A DNA stretch of 64,000 bases. Source: Adenophora triphylla var. japonica. Its lineage: Eukaryota > Streptophyta > Magnoliopsida > Asterales > Campanulaceae. The stretch lies in the NCBI GenBank assembly GCA_022495995.1, contig JAFEMH010001235.1:62001-126000 (forward strand), read 5' to 3'. Each line of letters opens with the position of its first letter. Position 1 is the stretch's first letter. This document shows positions 1 through 12,476 of this stretch, piece by piece. The notes beneath the pieces are model-generated. The model had not been told where the DNA came from and made no database searches. It saw nothing but the letters and a program-made list of their open reading frames with translations. Both the position numbers and the translations under genes were made by a program.

Positions 1-1999
<1,999 letters not shown>

Positions 2000-2100
2000 T
2001 AAATAGTAGATAGTAAAGAGTTGATTAATAATCCCTAATTAGTTCTTAGGGTTTAATTAAAGCACATTCATAAGATTATAAAGGGAGAGAGAGAGAGAGG

Positions 2101-2440
2101 TACCAGGCTGATGAACGGAGACGGCGACGACGAATGGAGGAAAGATCATAAGAACCAAAGGAAGAGGAGTCGAAATGAGGTCCAAGAATTCCTAACCACT
2201 ATCATCACCGTCATCGCTGCCGTCGGGTTGATTAGAGGAGAAATGACGAGAAATTGAAAAGTGGGTGTTGCTCAAATTGGGGGAAATGTGAGGGAATTTA
2301 GGGGTTTGGGATTTGGGGATTATAGAATGGAGATTAGGGATGTGGGTTTGGAGAGATTGAAGGGTGCGTGGAGGTGGAGGCGATAATGGAGCGACGATTG
2401 TAGAGAGAGAATGTGAAGACGGGAGAGAGAGAAGGGGCAA
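2101..2440 (-). pseudogene. N-terminal fragment of an unidentified, probably organelle-targeted protein
   Basis: An ATG at 2440 opens 82 codons rich in Ser, Leu and Pro and poor in acidic residues, ending FSISRHFSSNQPDGSDDGDD, which resembles a mitochondrial presequence and cleavage region. A single TAG at 2191-2189 interrupts the frame. The same frame then runs on to a hydrophobic stretch (LVLMIFPPFVVAVSV, about 2150-2110) and a possible donor (GTACCT) at about 2102. I do not recognise the family. The fragment sits directly inside the CACTA terminus, which suggests capture of a gene's 5' end. It could also be an untranslated leader. Confidence 0.4.
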
Positions 2441-2466
2441 GCGATTAGGTTTAGGGTGAAACAGAC

Positions 2467-2570
2467 GCCATTGAATTTATACCTCCATTTACGGGCAGAA
2501 TCGTCCGCCGGTATTACCTTTAATATCCGTCGGTAAAATTCCGTCGGTAATATGCCAGTTTCTAGTAGTG
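2467..2570. repeat. CACTA terminal and subterminal repeats
   Basis: Short repeats CCGTCGGTAA / CCGCCGGTATT at 2510-2551 lead to the terminal TAGTAGTG at 2563-2570. Their arrangement matches the subterminal repeats of plant CACTA elements. Confidence 0.75.
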
Positions 2571-3208
2571 AGCAAGAAGACGCAGGATTTTCTCACTAGA
2601 TGGGGAGTCAAGATGGTGACATCCTCACCAGTACATCCTCAAGCTAATGGCCAGGCAGAATCAAGTAACAAAATAATCACCAACAACCTAAAAAAGATGC
2701 TAGATCAAAAGAAAGGAAGATGGGCAGAAGAGCTTCCATTTGTCCTTTTGGGCAGATCAAACCACACCAAAGAACGCAACAGGCCAGACCCCTTACTCCT
2801 TGGTATTTGGTGCGTATAGCATCCCGACGTAAGTCGTCGTCCCTACCGCGCATTCAAGATGTTGACACCGAGCGTAATGATGCCAACCTGGGTTATGATC
2901 TAGATACCATTGACGAGCTAAGGGATTTAGCCAAGATCAGGATAGCAGCATATCAACAAAAGATTGCTAAATCCTACAACAAAAATGTTAGATTACAGAA
3001 GTTCCAAGTCGGTGATCTAGTCCTACGAAAGGTGTTTCAGAATACAAGAGAGCCCAATGCTGGAAAGATGGCTCCCAAATGGGAAGGGCCATACTTAGTT
3101 GATGCCGAAGCAGGTAAAGGTTCATATTGGCTCAACTCGAGGGAGCAAGGATTCCCCGAAGCTGGAATGCCATTCACCTCAAGTCCTATTTTATGTAAGT
3201 TCCAATAA
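2571..3208 (+). pseudogene. gypsy integrase, C-terminal half
   Basis: The first part (to about 2740) carries the end of the integrase core: SSPVHPQANGQAESSNK, containing the catalytic glutamate, then KGRWAEELPFVLL. The frame slips by one base twice between about 2740 and 2820. The second part (2880-3170) has the C-terminal DNA-binding region, with KFQVGDLVLRKV, KMAPKWEGPYLV and YWL. The D,D residues of the catalytic triad lie upstream of the CACTA insertion and are not in the window. Broken, not a functional enzyme. Confidence 0.85.
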
Positions 3209-4342
3209 TTACGTTACAATGCAAATAAAACCAAGGTACGATCTTTACCATTTTATTTTCAATAAAAGTACTTGTTTCCATTTTGTTTATTTTTTGAACG
3301 ATTACTGACTTAAGCATCGGAGGGGCGTTAGCTAAGATAACGCCCACCCCTAACATGTTTCTGTTTTGCAAGGAAACAAGAAGCATTTGAATAAACTCCT
3401 TAACAAGTAGAGATGTTAACATCCTTCCAAGAAGTTAACATCTTAAATCAGGTATGACCGCTTTCTTACTTTCTGTTTAAAACGAATATTTTTATGAAGT
3501 TCTAGCACTTTTTTACTTCATTTTATCAAATAAAATGTGACATCAGAATAGATGTCGAAATCTCTCATTATCTTGTTATTTTGCAAGAGGTTGTCAATTC
3601 AATCCAATTCTCGTAAAAACAACCGTTTTGAGACTGGCCATCTCACCTCCTTTAAAGGTACTTAATCCCTTCAAAGGTTTAAAGAAATTACTTTTTTTCG
3701 TCTCATTAAGGTTTAAACACCTCGCCTGGAGATCATGATGTCAACCTTGATTGAGGTGTGTGATGGGCCCATACGTTTAATATGTACGAATTACCCATCT
3801 CCACTCGATCAATGAGTTTTGACCCTAAGAATTTATCAATATGGTCGTGGCATATTCATGCCACCTAAGAACAAAAGATTATTGACATTCACATGTCAAT
3901 CAAAGTAATTGCAAGGATTTATACATCCACTCGCAAGTTGTCAATATCTCCGAAAAGGTTAGCATGTCAACCTTCTATTTTCATTTTCCAAAATGCTTGA
4001 GCAAAAGTTTTTAGCAAAACCCAAGCAAAACGAAAATTTTTTATCCTACGAAACATAAAAGTGTTGAACCAACCCAACACTTGGAAAATAAAAACGCAAA
4101 TTGTTTTGGCCCTTATGGACCGATTACAAGCCCAAAATATTTAAATACTGTCTTTGGGACACAGCCCATTTTCAAACCAAAAGTTTTTTACCTAAAGAAC
4201 CATTTTTTGATTTCCTTCACGGGGTGGCTACTGTCGCAGATGTTGTCGCTACTCCTTCCTCTAGGATGTCATCATCCTTAGCAGTTGAGGATCCTTCTCC
4301 TGCTTCCTCTCCTTTACCATCCAAAGCCTTCAAGAGTGAACG
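3209..4342. other. non-coding spacer between gypsy pol and antisense ORF
   Basis: AT-rich, with no sustained reading frame and no tandem repeat beyond short direct repeats. A short inverted element GGGGCGTTAGC / GCTAAGATAACGCCC occurs at 3322-3345. This matches the 3' untranslated spacer expected in a Tat-like element. Confidence 0.5.
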
Positions 4343-5864
4343 TTACTGCTCAACATCCCACTCTGTATGCTTTCCAGCCTGGAACTCTTCCATCATCTGA
4401 ATTTTTATTGCTATCATACTTTGGGCAGCTGAGGCCATCATATTCTTCTTCACATCCTCAATTTCCTGCAATTGAGTGTCTTGAATGGAAGACATGCCCT
4501 TCATCGGACTCTCAACTTCATTCTGTAACTCCTCCACTCTCTTAGTCAAAACATCCTTCTATTTCTTCGCCTGTAATGCCTCCAAAACCAGCTTCCTGTT
4601 CCTTTCTTTAAGACTATTCATCTTTATCTCAGCCGCATCAACACTCTACAAAAAACAAGTTTGATGATTAAAAACTGGGATGTATTGTATATTCAAAAGA
4701 TTCCTTTAAAAGTCTGCTTTCGAAAATCAAAAACTTACCACTGCCACTCTAGCAAGTGCCTCCTTAACGTCTACCAATCCTGTTTCATCAACGTTTATTA
4801 TTTCCTTAGAACTGCCCTTCCTTTTCTTATCCCTTTCTCCCAAAGATGGTGCCTCCATTTCTTTCTTAGGCACCGTCAAATGTTGGCTAGCTTGGGTTTG
4901 CCCCACAAAATCTTGAAGATCTTTCAAGGAAAATGCAGCTGTGGATTTGGAAACTGTCGAAAACAGAGTACAAGCTATGAGATGAAGGCAAAGTCCAAAT
5001 GCAAAAAGGCAAATTTTTTGGGACAGAGTAGGATCTTACCAGTGGACATCTCAGTAGATGGTGGAATCTCTTGTTCCTCAGAAACGGCTATTGCTTCAAA
5101 CGGCTTGAAGGATCGCTCCTCCTCTAAAATCTCCAACAATCTCCTAACCTTATCTTCAGTCTCCGTAGAAGGAGGGAAAAGCTTTGACTAATCAATGGCT
5201 GCAAAAACAAACAGAGAAATTACAAATTCAAGTAAGTGCGGGAAATAAAGAAAACTAAAGTTTTAAAGAGGGATACTTTCCCTGTTCCATCCTGTAGCCA
5301 AGAAATATCCTTCCTCCAAATAATCCTTCTCGACAAAGAAATATTTTGACTTCTAACCCCTATCGTTTACCGTCACTCTCAAAAACAGGGGTTTCATTCC
5401 AGACCAAGTTTTAAAAGATACCTCGTAGAGCCAAAGGCTTGGAGCTCATATACGGAGGCTATTTCTCTCAAACCTATGTCTAACCCAAATTCCCGATTCA
5501 CCCTCAGGACACAAGAGAAAATCCTCCAAACCATGGGCATTATTTGGACGAAAGCCAAATTTGTTTTTCTAAAAAACTCAGTTATCAACGAAGGGAAGGA
5601 ATACGAAAAACCTAGGGCAAAGGGATATTCGTAAAAACAAATCCACTATGGAGACACGAAATCAGCCCTAATGAACACATCGAAAGGCCTGAAGATGGCA
5701 GAATCTGGGAAGCATCTTCGATCCTTAACAGATTCGATGAGCTCATTGTTGAAAATACAAACCTCTTCATCAGGTTTTGCCAACAAGCCCTCGCAAGAGA
5801 AATCCCCATCCTCGTTCAAACTCAGAGGATTTCTTGGAGCCTTGCCTTTTCTTGTCTTAACCAT
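4343..5864 (-). pseudogene. antisense accessory ORF of gypsy element (plant transposon-protein-like, coiled coil)
   Basis: The start is an ATG at 5864 (MVKTRKGKAPRNPLS). The globular part at 5588-5394 carries FVQIMPMVWRIFSCVLRVN and YELQAFGSTRYLLKL, a pattern of plant retroelement gag/transposon-like proteins, continued by KYFFVEKDYLEEGYFLATGW near 5345-5285. Later exons with clear splice sites follow: acceptor TTTTTGCAG near 5200, donor GTAAG near 5035, acceptor TTTCGACAG near 4958, donor GTAAG near 4735, acceptor TTTTTTGTAG near 4647. The last exon is a Glu/Lys/Gln-rich coiled coil (TKRVEELQNEVESPMKG). In-frame stops (TAG at about 5190 and 4560) mark decay. Its function is unknown. It lies antisense to the pol of its own element. 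Confidence 0.65.
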
Positions 5865-6143
5865 ATTTTCAAAAAAAAAAAAAAGGAAAAGAGAGAGGGA
5901 AATATTTTACCTTGGAGAAATTCACCGCCGTGAAGAAGATGGAAGAAACGTTGAGAAAGTGAGAAGGAAAGCGAAAGGAAGCTCAGTTAAAAACCCTAGA
6001 TCCTCGTTATTTACACTAATTAAGACGGATTAAACTCCTCAACCGCCACGTCTCAATCAAGTTAATTAAACCGCCAAAGCTTCTGGAAGGTAATAGAAAA
6101 ACCACCTATTTAAATTCATTAAAAGACAGTTTTTGGGGACAAT

Positions 6144-6608
6144 TGTTGTGGGTAAATTCAGGATCGCTACATCTTGAAAAGTTGCCAGCATGTCATCATC
6201 TTCGAACCCCTGGTCAAGGTAAAATTCACTTAGATAATTAAATCATTATTTAATTATTTTTGTTGTATCTTTAATTACAGGTAAATAGAACGTGGGAAAA
6301 ACCTATTTCGTGGACTCACTTCAACGGTTGAGAGACCAAGTCAAGACCAAGATAACAAGGCCGAGATTTTAGGAAAGTTTGTTAGGGTTTTGTTATCTTC
6401 AAGTTATCTTTTTATATTTAAAGGGCTAATGGCTGGAACAAACACGAACAACACACAATTCACGAACACATTCTTGCAATATGCCATAGCTCCAATATTT
6501 GTAACTCATCAAAAGATCAATACTACCGTTTGGGACGAAGGTGACCATAAACACCTTCCGAGGTTTTGTGCCGGCGAGATAGTTGTCTCAAGGGCTTTCC
6601 TCGCTACA
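6144..6608 (+). repeat. 3' LTR of gypsy element
   Basis: Begins TGTTGTGGG directly after the polypurine tract and ends GCTACA, giving the short inverted ends TGT...ACA. A TATA-like TTTTATATTTAAAG lies near 6409. No partner LTR is in the window, so the borders rest on the tract and the TG/CA ends. Confidence 0.6.
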
Positions 6609-6719
6609 TGATGGAGTCATCTTATATTCATTGTTACACCGATTATACTCCATTGCACCTTCCTCAAATTTGTTTCGAACTATTTTACATTTGATTGTTT
6701 TTTTACCAAAACAGGGATC

Positions 6720-8648
6720 GTCGGTTAAGGGCTCAGTCATCGGTAAGTCATCTCTAACCGGTTCAAGGGATTCACCGGTCAGAGGCATCGGTTGAGTAAC
6801 CGGTAAAGCGCCCAAAAATTCATTTCCACCTCCTCTTAAGGCTGTAACCGATGAAGTATCTGCTAAGCCTCCTCCCACATGTCTAACCTAGATTGACAAT
6901 TTCAGATCAAAAGAGGGAAGATCATCCTCGTGTAACTCATATCTCCCTAGCCGATATGGATCGATTCTTGAAGGGTATCTTGGGCATTGTACGTAAGAGC
7001 AAAATCAGCCCATACAAAGATGGACCATCATGTCTTTCCTTAGCCTCGTCTTGAGCCAAGTAGATAGCATTCCACATAGGAGGCAAAAGATCAAAATATC
7101 TCGTTATATAGCTTGATAAGGTCAGTCTCTAGATAAAGAGATGTCATAATCATTCAACAGCAAGGCTTGCCGTAATAAATCCTCTTTTCTTCATGAAAAT
7201 TATCAAAATCAACATAGTCCATCATGTCACCGATCGACCGAGTTCTTGTTAATTTCATGGAATTTCAAAAATCTCCCGATAAATTGTGGCAAGTGATCTA
7301 TGGGATAAACCCAATTTTGAGAGGGATCAGACTTGGGGTTAACCGACCAAGGATTATAGTGATAGATATGAAAAGTTGGGTCTCTGATGGGTTGGAAATG
7401 GCTTACCAGTCGAGAAGAAGACTGACCGGTAAAGGAAACATTATCGGTAAGGAAATTATGATCAAATAACCATTTTGGGATAAAAGGAATGAAAGTGCCC
7501 AAGTCGGTTTCAATTCTCCTTTTTCTCTCAAAGATTCTCTCTGCCAATTGATAGGAAGATTTTGGGGTAGGCTTAGATATATGGGGAGGTGGAGGAGCTG
7601 ACTTTATGGCTATTTTCTTTTGTCGGTTAGGGGAGAGAACTGTTGCAATCGGTTGATCATCGGAAGAGGTAGGTTGAGGAGCACTAACCGGTATGGGATC
7701 GACTGAGGATTCATCGGTTAGCTTTCGCTTGACCGGTAAGGTAGAGGTCAGTTTAGGAGCAACATCGGTTGATTGTCTTACCTTTCGTCGCCTAGTTATC
7801 TTCTTTGGTTGTGCAACTGCCTTACCGGTTGGCTTACCGGTCAGTAGCAACACCGGTTGAAGGTTTGGCTTATTTGAGGATTCTTGCTTGATCAAACTTA
7901 TCAAACGATTTGCGTAAAGACCGAGGGTATTTTGGCTGACTAGCCGAGGCATTAAGCACGGCCGAATTTTCCTCAAGGCACGGCTAATCAACAAATAATG
8001 GCACGGTTTGGCTTTGTTGGGCTTGGAAGTAGGCTTCTCCTTCTGATACTTCTTGAAGGCTATCAAGATAATCCGATATAGGAATGAACACCAATTGAAA
8101 TCACTCTGAAGAATAATAGCTGCAATAGCTTCCCACTGTATCATAGTGATACAATGATGGGAGCCAGACCGACAGATGAAGCACCGGTCAACCACCTCGG
8201 CTAGGGCATTGTGAACGGCATCAAAATCAGCTTTCTTGTTACCCTCACAGGTAACAAAGGGGTCAGATCCTCTAACTCTAGACCAAGCAAGCATCATATC
8301 TTTCATCAACACAGAAGACGAACCGGTAGAAGGGAGATTAGGGAAGGCAGATGCAATAGTTGCAGGGCTGAAGGTTATTGGAACGCCAGCAATGATTGAG
8401 ATAATATTAGACAGATCTCCATCTTTCACATCATCATCTAGAACTCCATTATCAAAAAGCTCATTGACCAACTCATAAAAGATATCTTCATTTCCCTCTG
8501 GCATCAAGAAAGGGAGAACTCCGGCTGCAACGAATAAAGCTTGAAGAAGCTTTCCTTCTTCGGAGTCAATGAAATTTGGAAGAATGTAACCTCCATAAAT
8601 GTCTTTCTTGATAGTTAAAGGTTTAGGATCCGTCTGTGAAACAATCAA
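6720..8648 (-). pseudogene. extra ORF downstream of copia pol, function unknown
   Basis: An uninterrupted frame of 473 codons (8648-7227) continues, with frame slips, to about 6720. The N-terminal half is globular (GGYILPNFIDSEEGKLLQAL, then WEAIAAIILQSDFNWCSFLY near residues 172-191). The middle is basic and Pro/Ser/Thr-rich (PKKITRRRKVRQSTD), and the C-terminal part has a hydrophobic/aromatic stretch. The position after RNase H matches the env-like or other third ORF of Sireviruses, but I see no convincing signal peptide or transmembrane pair, so 'env' is not supported. The ACCGGT/ATCGGT motif is frequent in the DNA. A gene of unrelated origin cannot be excluded. Confidence 0.55.
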
Positions 8649-8927
8649 ACATCAAACCAACATTTTAAGTTAGAATCGAAGCAAATAAACATTATAGGCG
8701 AGGTTCATAACTTAGGGTTTGAAATATCTGGTCATCTTCAAGATTTTGAAAAGATTTTAAGTTTACGAAGAGTTACCAGAAATCTTTGACAATGGAGAAA
8801 CGGATTCGAACACAGATGATTCTGAAGATAAGGAGTCCTTTGTCGGTTGCTATTTGATTTGCAGAGAAAGAGAGAGAGAGAGAGAAAATCTAGGATTCGA
8901 AAGTTTGAAATGTTGCCTTTTGAAAAT

Positions 8928-8936
8928 CTTTTATAG
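8928..8936 (-). promoter_or_regulatory. TATA box upstream of the extra ORF
   Basis: The minus strand reads CCCTATAAAAGATT, a good TATA box about 280 bp before the ATG at 8648. A CT-rich leader (a run of GA on the plus strand at 8868-8886) follows it. The ORF may be transcribed on its own rather than from the LTR. Confidence 0.45.
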
Positions 8937-8945
8937 GGTGTGAGA

Positions 8946-9591
8946 GAGAGAAGGCGAAAAGGTGTGTTGGAAAAATCAAAGGCAGTTCAAACGTTTTTAA
9001 CTGGCATGCACATATATTAATAATTTTAATTCACAATTTTAAATATGAGACATGAAAATAGAGAACGTGTGTGCAAAGTAGCTTATACTTAAATGTAATA
9101 ATGAATAAAAAGATAACCTTTTGGATAAATAAGAATGATACAGAGATTACCTTTTTGATCAAAATTAAAATTGATCTACCACGAAAAGGAAATATGGGGG
9201 ACAGGTCAAAGAGTTGTCAGTCTGAAGCAGCTGAGGAGGTCTGATGTGATAGCAGGGATGATGATAACGAGCCGGTTAAAATGGATTGGGAGTTACGATC
9301 CGGTCGCAGTCATTTGCTAGGTGATTAGACAGTGTTTGATGGCTAACCTGGTCAGTGCAATGACCGGTTAGAGAGAGAACAACTTTGCACCTAAGTTAAA
9401 GGCCATCGGTTAGAGACATCTCTTATCGGTTAGGGATACAAGTTAAGTACACCGGTTAGAGGTATCGGTTAGGAATTCTTGCCACACAAAAGTTAGATGA
9501 ACTCGGTTAGGGGCATCGGTTAGCAATAGTACATAAGGAAACACCTTGATCACTTGAGAGCTTTACACAAGCAACAAAGTTAGCACAAATA
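8946..9591 (-). other. spacer between copia pol and extra ORF, rich in CGGTTAG motifs
   Basis: No reading frame. Between about 9270 and 9530 the motif TCGGTTAG or CCGGTTAG recurs eight to ten times at irregular distances. The same hexamers occur in the neighbouring ORF. Confidence 0.5.
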
Positions 9592-11063
9592 TCAACAAAT
9601 ATCAATCATGCCTAATTCTCCTCTAAGGAATTCAAATCTTTTAACATCTAAAGGTTTTGTCAAAATATCGCCTAACTCGATAATCGCATGTACTTTTAAA
9701 AGAACGATGTTACCCTTTTTAACATGATCCTTGATGAAGTGATATTTGATGTCTATGTGCTTAGTCTTTGAATGCATCACAGATTATTGGAAACCGAAAT
9801 GGCCGAGGTGTTGTCACAAGAGATGGGACTCACTTCTTGGGGAATTTCATAGTCCACCGCTGTTGCTTCATCCATAGGATTTGTGAGCAAAGAACTCCTA
9901 GCAGCCTATGTACTAAGCCTCGCTTGTAGAAGTGGAAATTGAAGCTTGCTTCTTGTATGACCAGGAAACCAATCGGTTACCTAGGAATTGACAAGTTCCA
10001 CTAGTACTTTTTTTGGTGACCCTACAAGCTGCAAAATCAGCATCTGAATAGCCAATTAGTGTAAAGGATGAATCTTTTGGATACCACAAACCTAAGTTAG
10101 TAGTTCCCACAAGATATCTAATAATTCTTTTAACAGCTTGTAAATGAGATTCTCTAGGGTCAGCTTGAAATCTAGCACATACATATACGCAAACATGATA
10201 TCTGGCCTAATGGTGGTTAAGTAAAATAGAGATCATATCATACCTCGGTAGAGTGTCATATCTACTTTCTTACCGGACTCATCATTGTCAAGGTGTACAT
10301 TTGTGGCCATTGGAGTGCTTTGAGGATGAGCAGAATCAAGACCAAATTTCTTGATGAGATCTTTGGTGTATTTGGCTTGATTGATGAATATACCTTCTTG
10401 GGTTTGCTTGACTTGAAGTCCAAGGAAAATGTTAGCTCACCCATCATGCTCATCTCAAACTTGCTCTGCATAAGTTTCTCAAATCTCTTGCATAATTTTT
10501 TGTTAGTAGATCAAAAAATAATGTCATCAACATATATTTGAACTAACAATGAATGTCCATTATGCTTTGCAATAAATAAGGTGGTATCGATTTTACCTCG
10601 TTCGAACTTCTCACTAAGTAGGAATTTGGAGAGAGTTTCATACAATGCTCTGGTGCTTGCTTGAGGCTATACAACACCTTGTTTAACTTGTAGACATGAT
10701 CAGGCTTCTGGAATCTTCAAATCCTAGAGGTTGATCTACATACACAAGCTCTTGAAGTTCTCCATTGAGAAAGGTACTTTTCATGTCCATTTGGTATAAC
10801 TTAAATTCTTTGTAGGCTGCATAGGCAAGAAATAACCTAATGGCTTCTAGTCTAGCTACCGGTGCAAAAGTATTATCATAATCTATGCCTTCTTTCTGTC
10901 TATACCCTTTTACCACTAATCTAGCCTTGTTCCTTGTTATCTTTCCGAACTTATCCAATTTATTCCTATAAACCCATTTCGTTACAATCACTGTTTGATC
11001 ACTAGGTCTAGGCACTAACTCCCATACTTTGCATCTATCAAACTGGTTAAGCTCTTCTTGCAT
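9592..11063 (-). pseudogene. copia reverse transcriptase and RNase H remnants
   Basis: The RT start is seen at 11063-10690: [36 protein letters not shown] and then [11 protein letters not shown] (the D of the first catalytic motif is present). The YVDD box lies near 10545-10530, followed at once by a stop. RNase H at 10110-9913 shows YSDADFAACRVTKKSTSG. Its C-terminal block HSKTKHIDIKYHF...DILTKPL is at 9780-9600. At least five frame breaks separate the pieces, so no active polymerase is encoded. Confidence 0.85.
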
Positions 11064-11407
11064 AGCTTCTACCTAGCTGGGGTCATTAAGTGCTTCTTCA
11101 GTCTTCTTTGGTTCTATATTTGAGACCATAACAGAGGAGAATAATCCATGTTGTTCCTCCATGCTTCTCAACTGGCCTCTAGTCATTCTTGGACCAAAGA
11201 CATCACCAATTACATTTTCTAATGGATGATCTCTAACTGTTCTCACTTCCCTAGGAAGGTCTTGCCTGACTGATTCTTGTCTTAAGGTTTCTATTGGAGG
11301 AGCAAAATCGGCTGAGGGAGGTGTGACCGGTTGAGGAGATTGGTTTGGAAGAGGTGAAGCTGACTAATGGTGATCGGTTAGTGGAGAGGGAAATGGTAAG
11401 TTAATGT

Positions 11408-12476
11408 TTAAAATTGGTTCAGTTTCAGGTGGTGCATTAGGAATAGTAGTAGAGGGGCTAGCTGGTATTGGATCGGTAAAAGGAATTGGAAATTAGGTTG
11501 TCTAATCGATTGAGGAAAGAAGGAGTCATCAACTAGGGCTCTACAGGTTACACCACTTGAGACTGAAGGCTGAGCTGGAGATTGATTTGCATTGATACCG
11601 GTGGTTTGATTGGAGTTTTGATTGCTAGATTCAACTGCCTCAAAAATATCCGAATTATCAAGCACTATTTGGAGCCTTGTCAGACTCTAGCAAATGAAAT
11701 TCATCAAATGTAACATGAACAGATTCAACAATTTTCAATAGACGTTTATTAAAAACTCTAAATGCCTTACTGTGCTTGGCATAAACAACAAAGATGCCTT
11801 CATTGACTTTTTCATCAAATTTACCTCGACGCTCTATTCCGTTGTAAAGAACATAACACTTGCAGCCAAAAATCTTTAAGAAACCAATGTTGGAAATTCT
11901 GCCATGCCAAAGCTCATAAGGAGTCTTGTTGTGAAATTTGTTGACCAAAGATTGATTCTGAGTGAAGCATGTTGTATGGATAGCTTCAGCCCAAAAATAC
12001 TTGGGTAGCCTGGCTTCGGATATCATTGTTTTTCCGGCTTCGATCAAGGTTCTGTTCTTTCTCTCAACAATACCATTCTGTTGAGGTGTTCCAGCAGCTG
12101 AGAAATTATGATCTATTTCGTGATCATCACAGTACTGAGCAATTCCATTATTCTTGAACTCCGTTCCATTATCTGATCTCATACTGATAATGTCACACTC
12201 ATTTTGGGTTTGAAGTAGACGGAATAATTTGGTGGCAACTTCATAGGTATTATCTTTTGAAGCAAAGGTTTCCACCCAGGTATATCTTGAAAAACCGTCT
12301 ACAACAACCAAGGCATATCTGCTACCCCCTAAATTGGCAGTTGTTGTGGGGCCAAACAGATCCATATGTAGCAGCTGGAGGCACTTAGAAGTGGACATGC
12401 AGGGCTTGCTATGGAATGATTATTTATGTTGCTTTCCTAACTGACTGGCTCTGCATTTCCTTCCATGATCAGCATG
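11408..12476 (-). pseudogene. copia integrase with pre-integrase region
   Basis: 12476-12400 holds the end of the zinc-binding pre-integrase region (KCRASQLGKQH). The frame 12398-11658 has the integrase core: LLHMDLFGP (first Asp), SDNGTEFKN (second Asp) and GTPQQNGIVERKNRTL (the Glu), then KTPYELWHGR and FGCKCYVLY. The catalytic triad is therefore intact in this piece. The frame is closed near 12400 by a stop and near 11660 by a frame slip into the acidic Asn/Ser-rich linker at 11665-11408. The upstream border at 12476 is the breakpoint with the next LTR element. Confidence 0.85.

Larger units (their letters stand above)
2571..6608 (+). mobile_element. Ty3/gypsy (Tat-branch-like) retrotransposon, 5' part removed or displaced
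   Basis: From left to right: integrase C-terminal half on the plus strand, a non-coding spacer, a multi-exon ORF in antisense, a polypurine stretch TTTTTGGGGACAAT ending at 6143, and an LTR of about 465 bp (TGTTGTGG...GCTACA). Additional ORFs in antisense between pol and the 3' LTR are established for some Tat-lineage gypsy elements. The CACTA element interrupts it at 2570; gag, protease, RT and the 5' LTR lie outside the window. Several frameshifts and stops show it is inactive. Confidence 0.75.
6609..12476 (-). mobile_element. Sirevirus-like Ty1/copia retrotransposon, truncated at both sides
   Basis: On the minus strand: pre-integrase zinc region and integrase (12476-11658), a linker, RT and RNase H (11063-9592), a spacer, then a further long ORF (8648 to about 6720). 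The RNase H block with KSTSGTCQFLGNRLVSW and HSKTKHIDIKYHFIKDHV is typical of the Sirevirus branch, in which an extra ORF after pol is known. Gag and protease are absent: the element stops at the LTR of the next retrotransposon at 12477. No LTR of its own is seen. Stops and frameshifts are frequent. Confidence 0.75.

Noticed and set aside
7227..8648. Calling the extra copia ORF an envelope gene
   Set aside because: Position agrees, but I see no signal peptide, furin-like site or transmembrane segment; the name would overstate the evidence.
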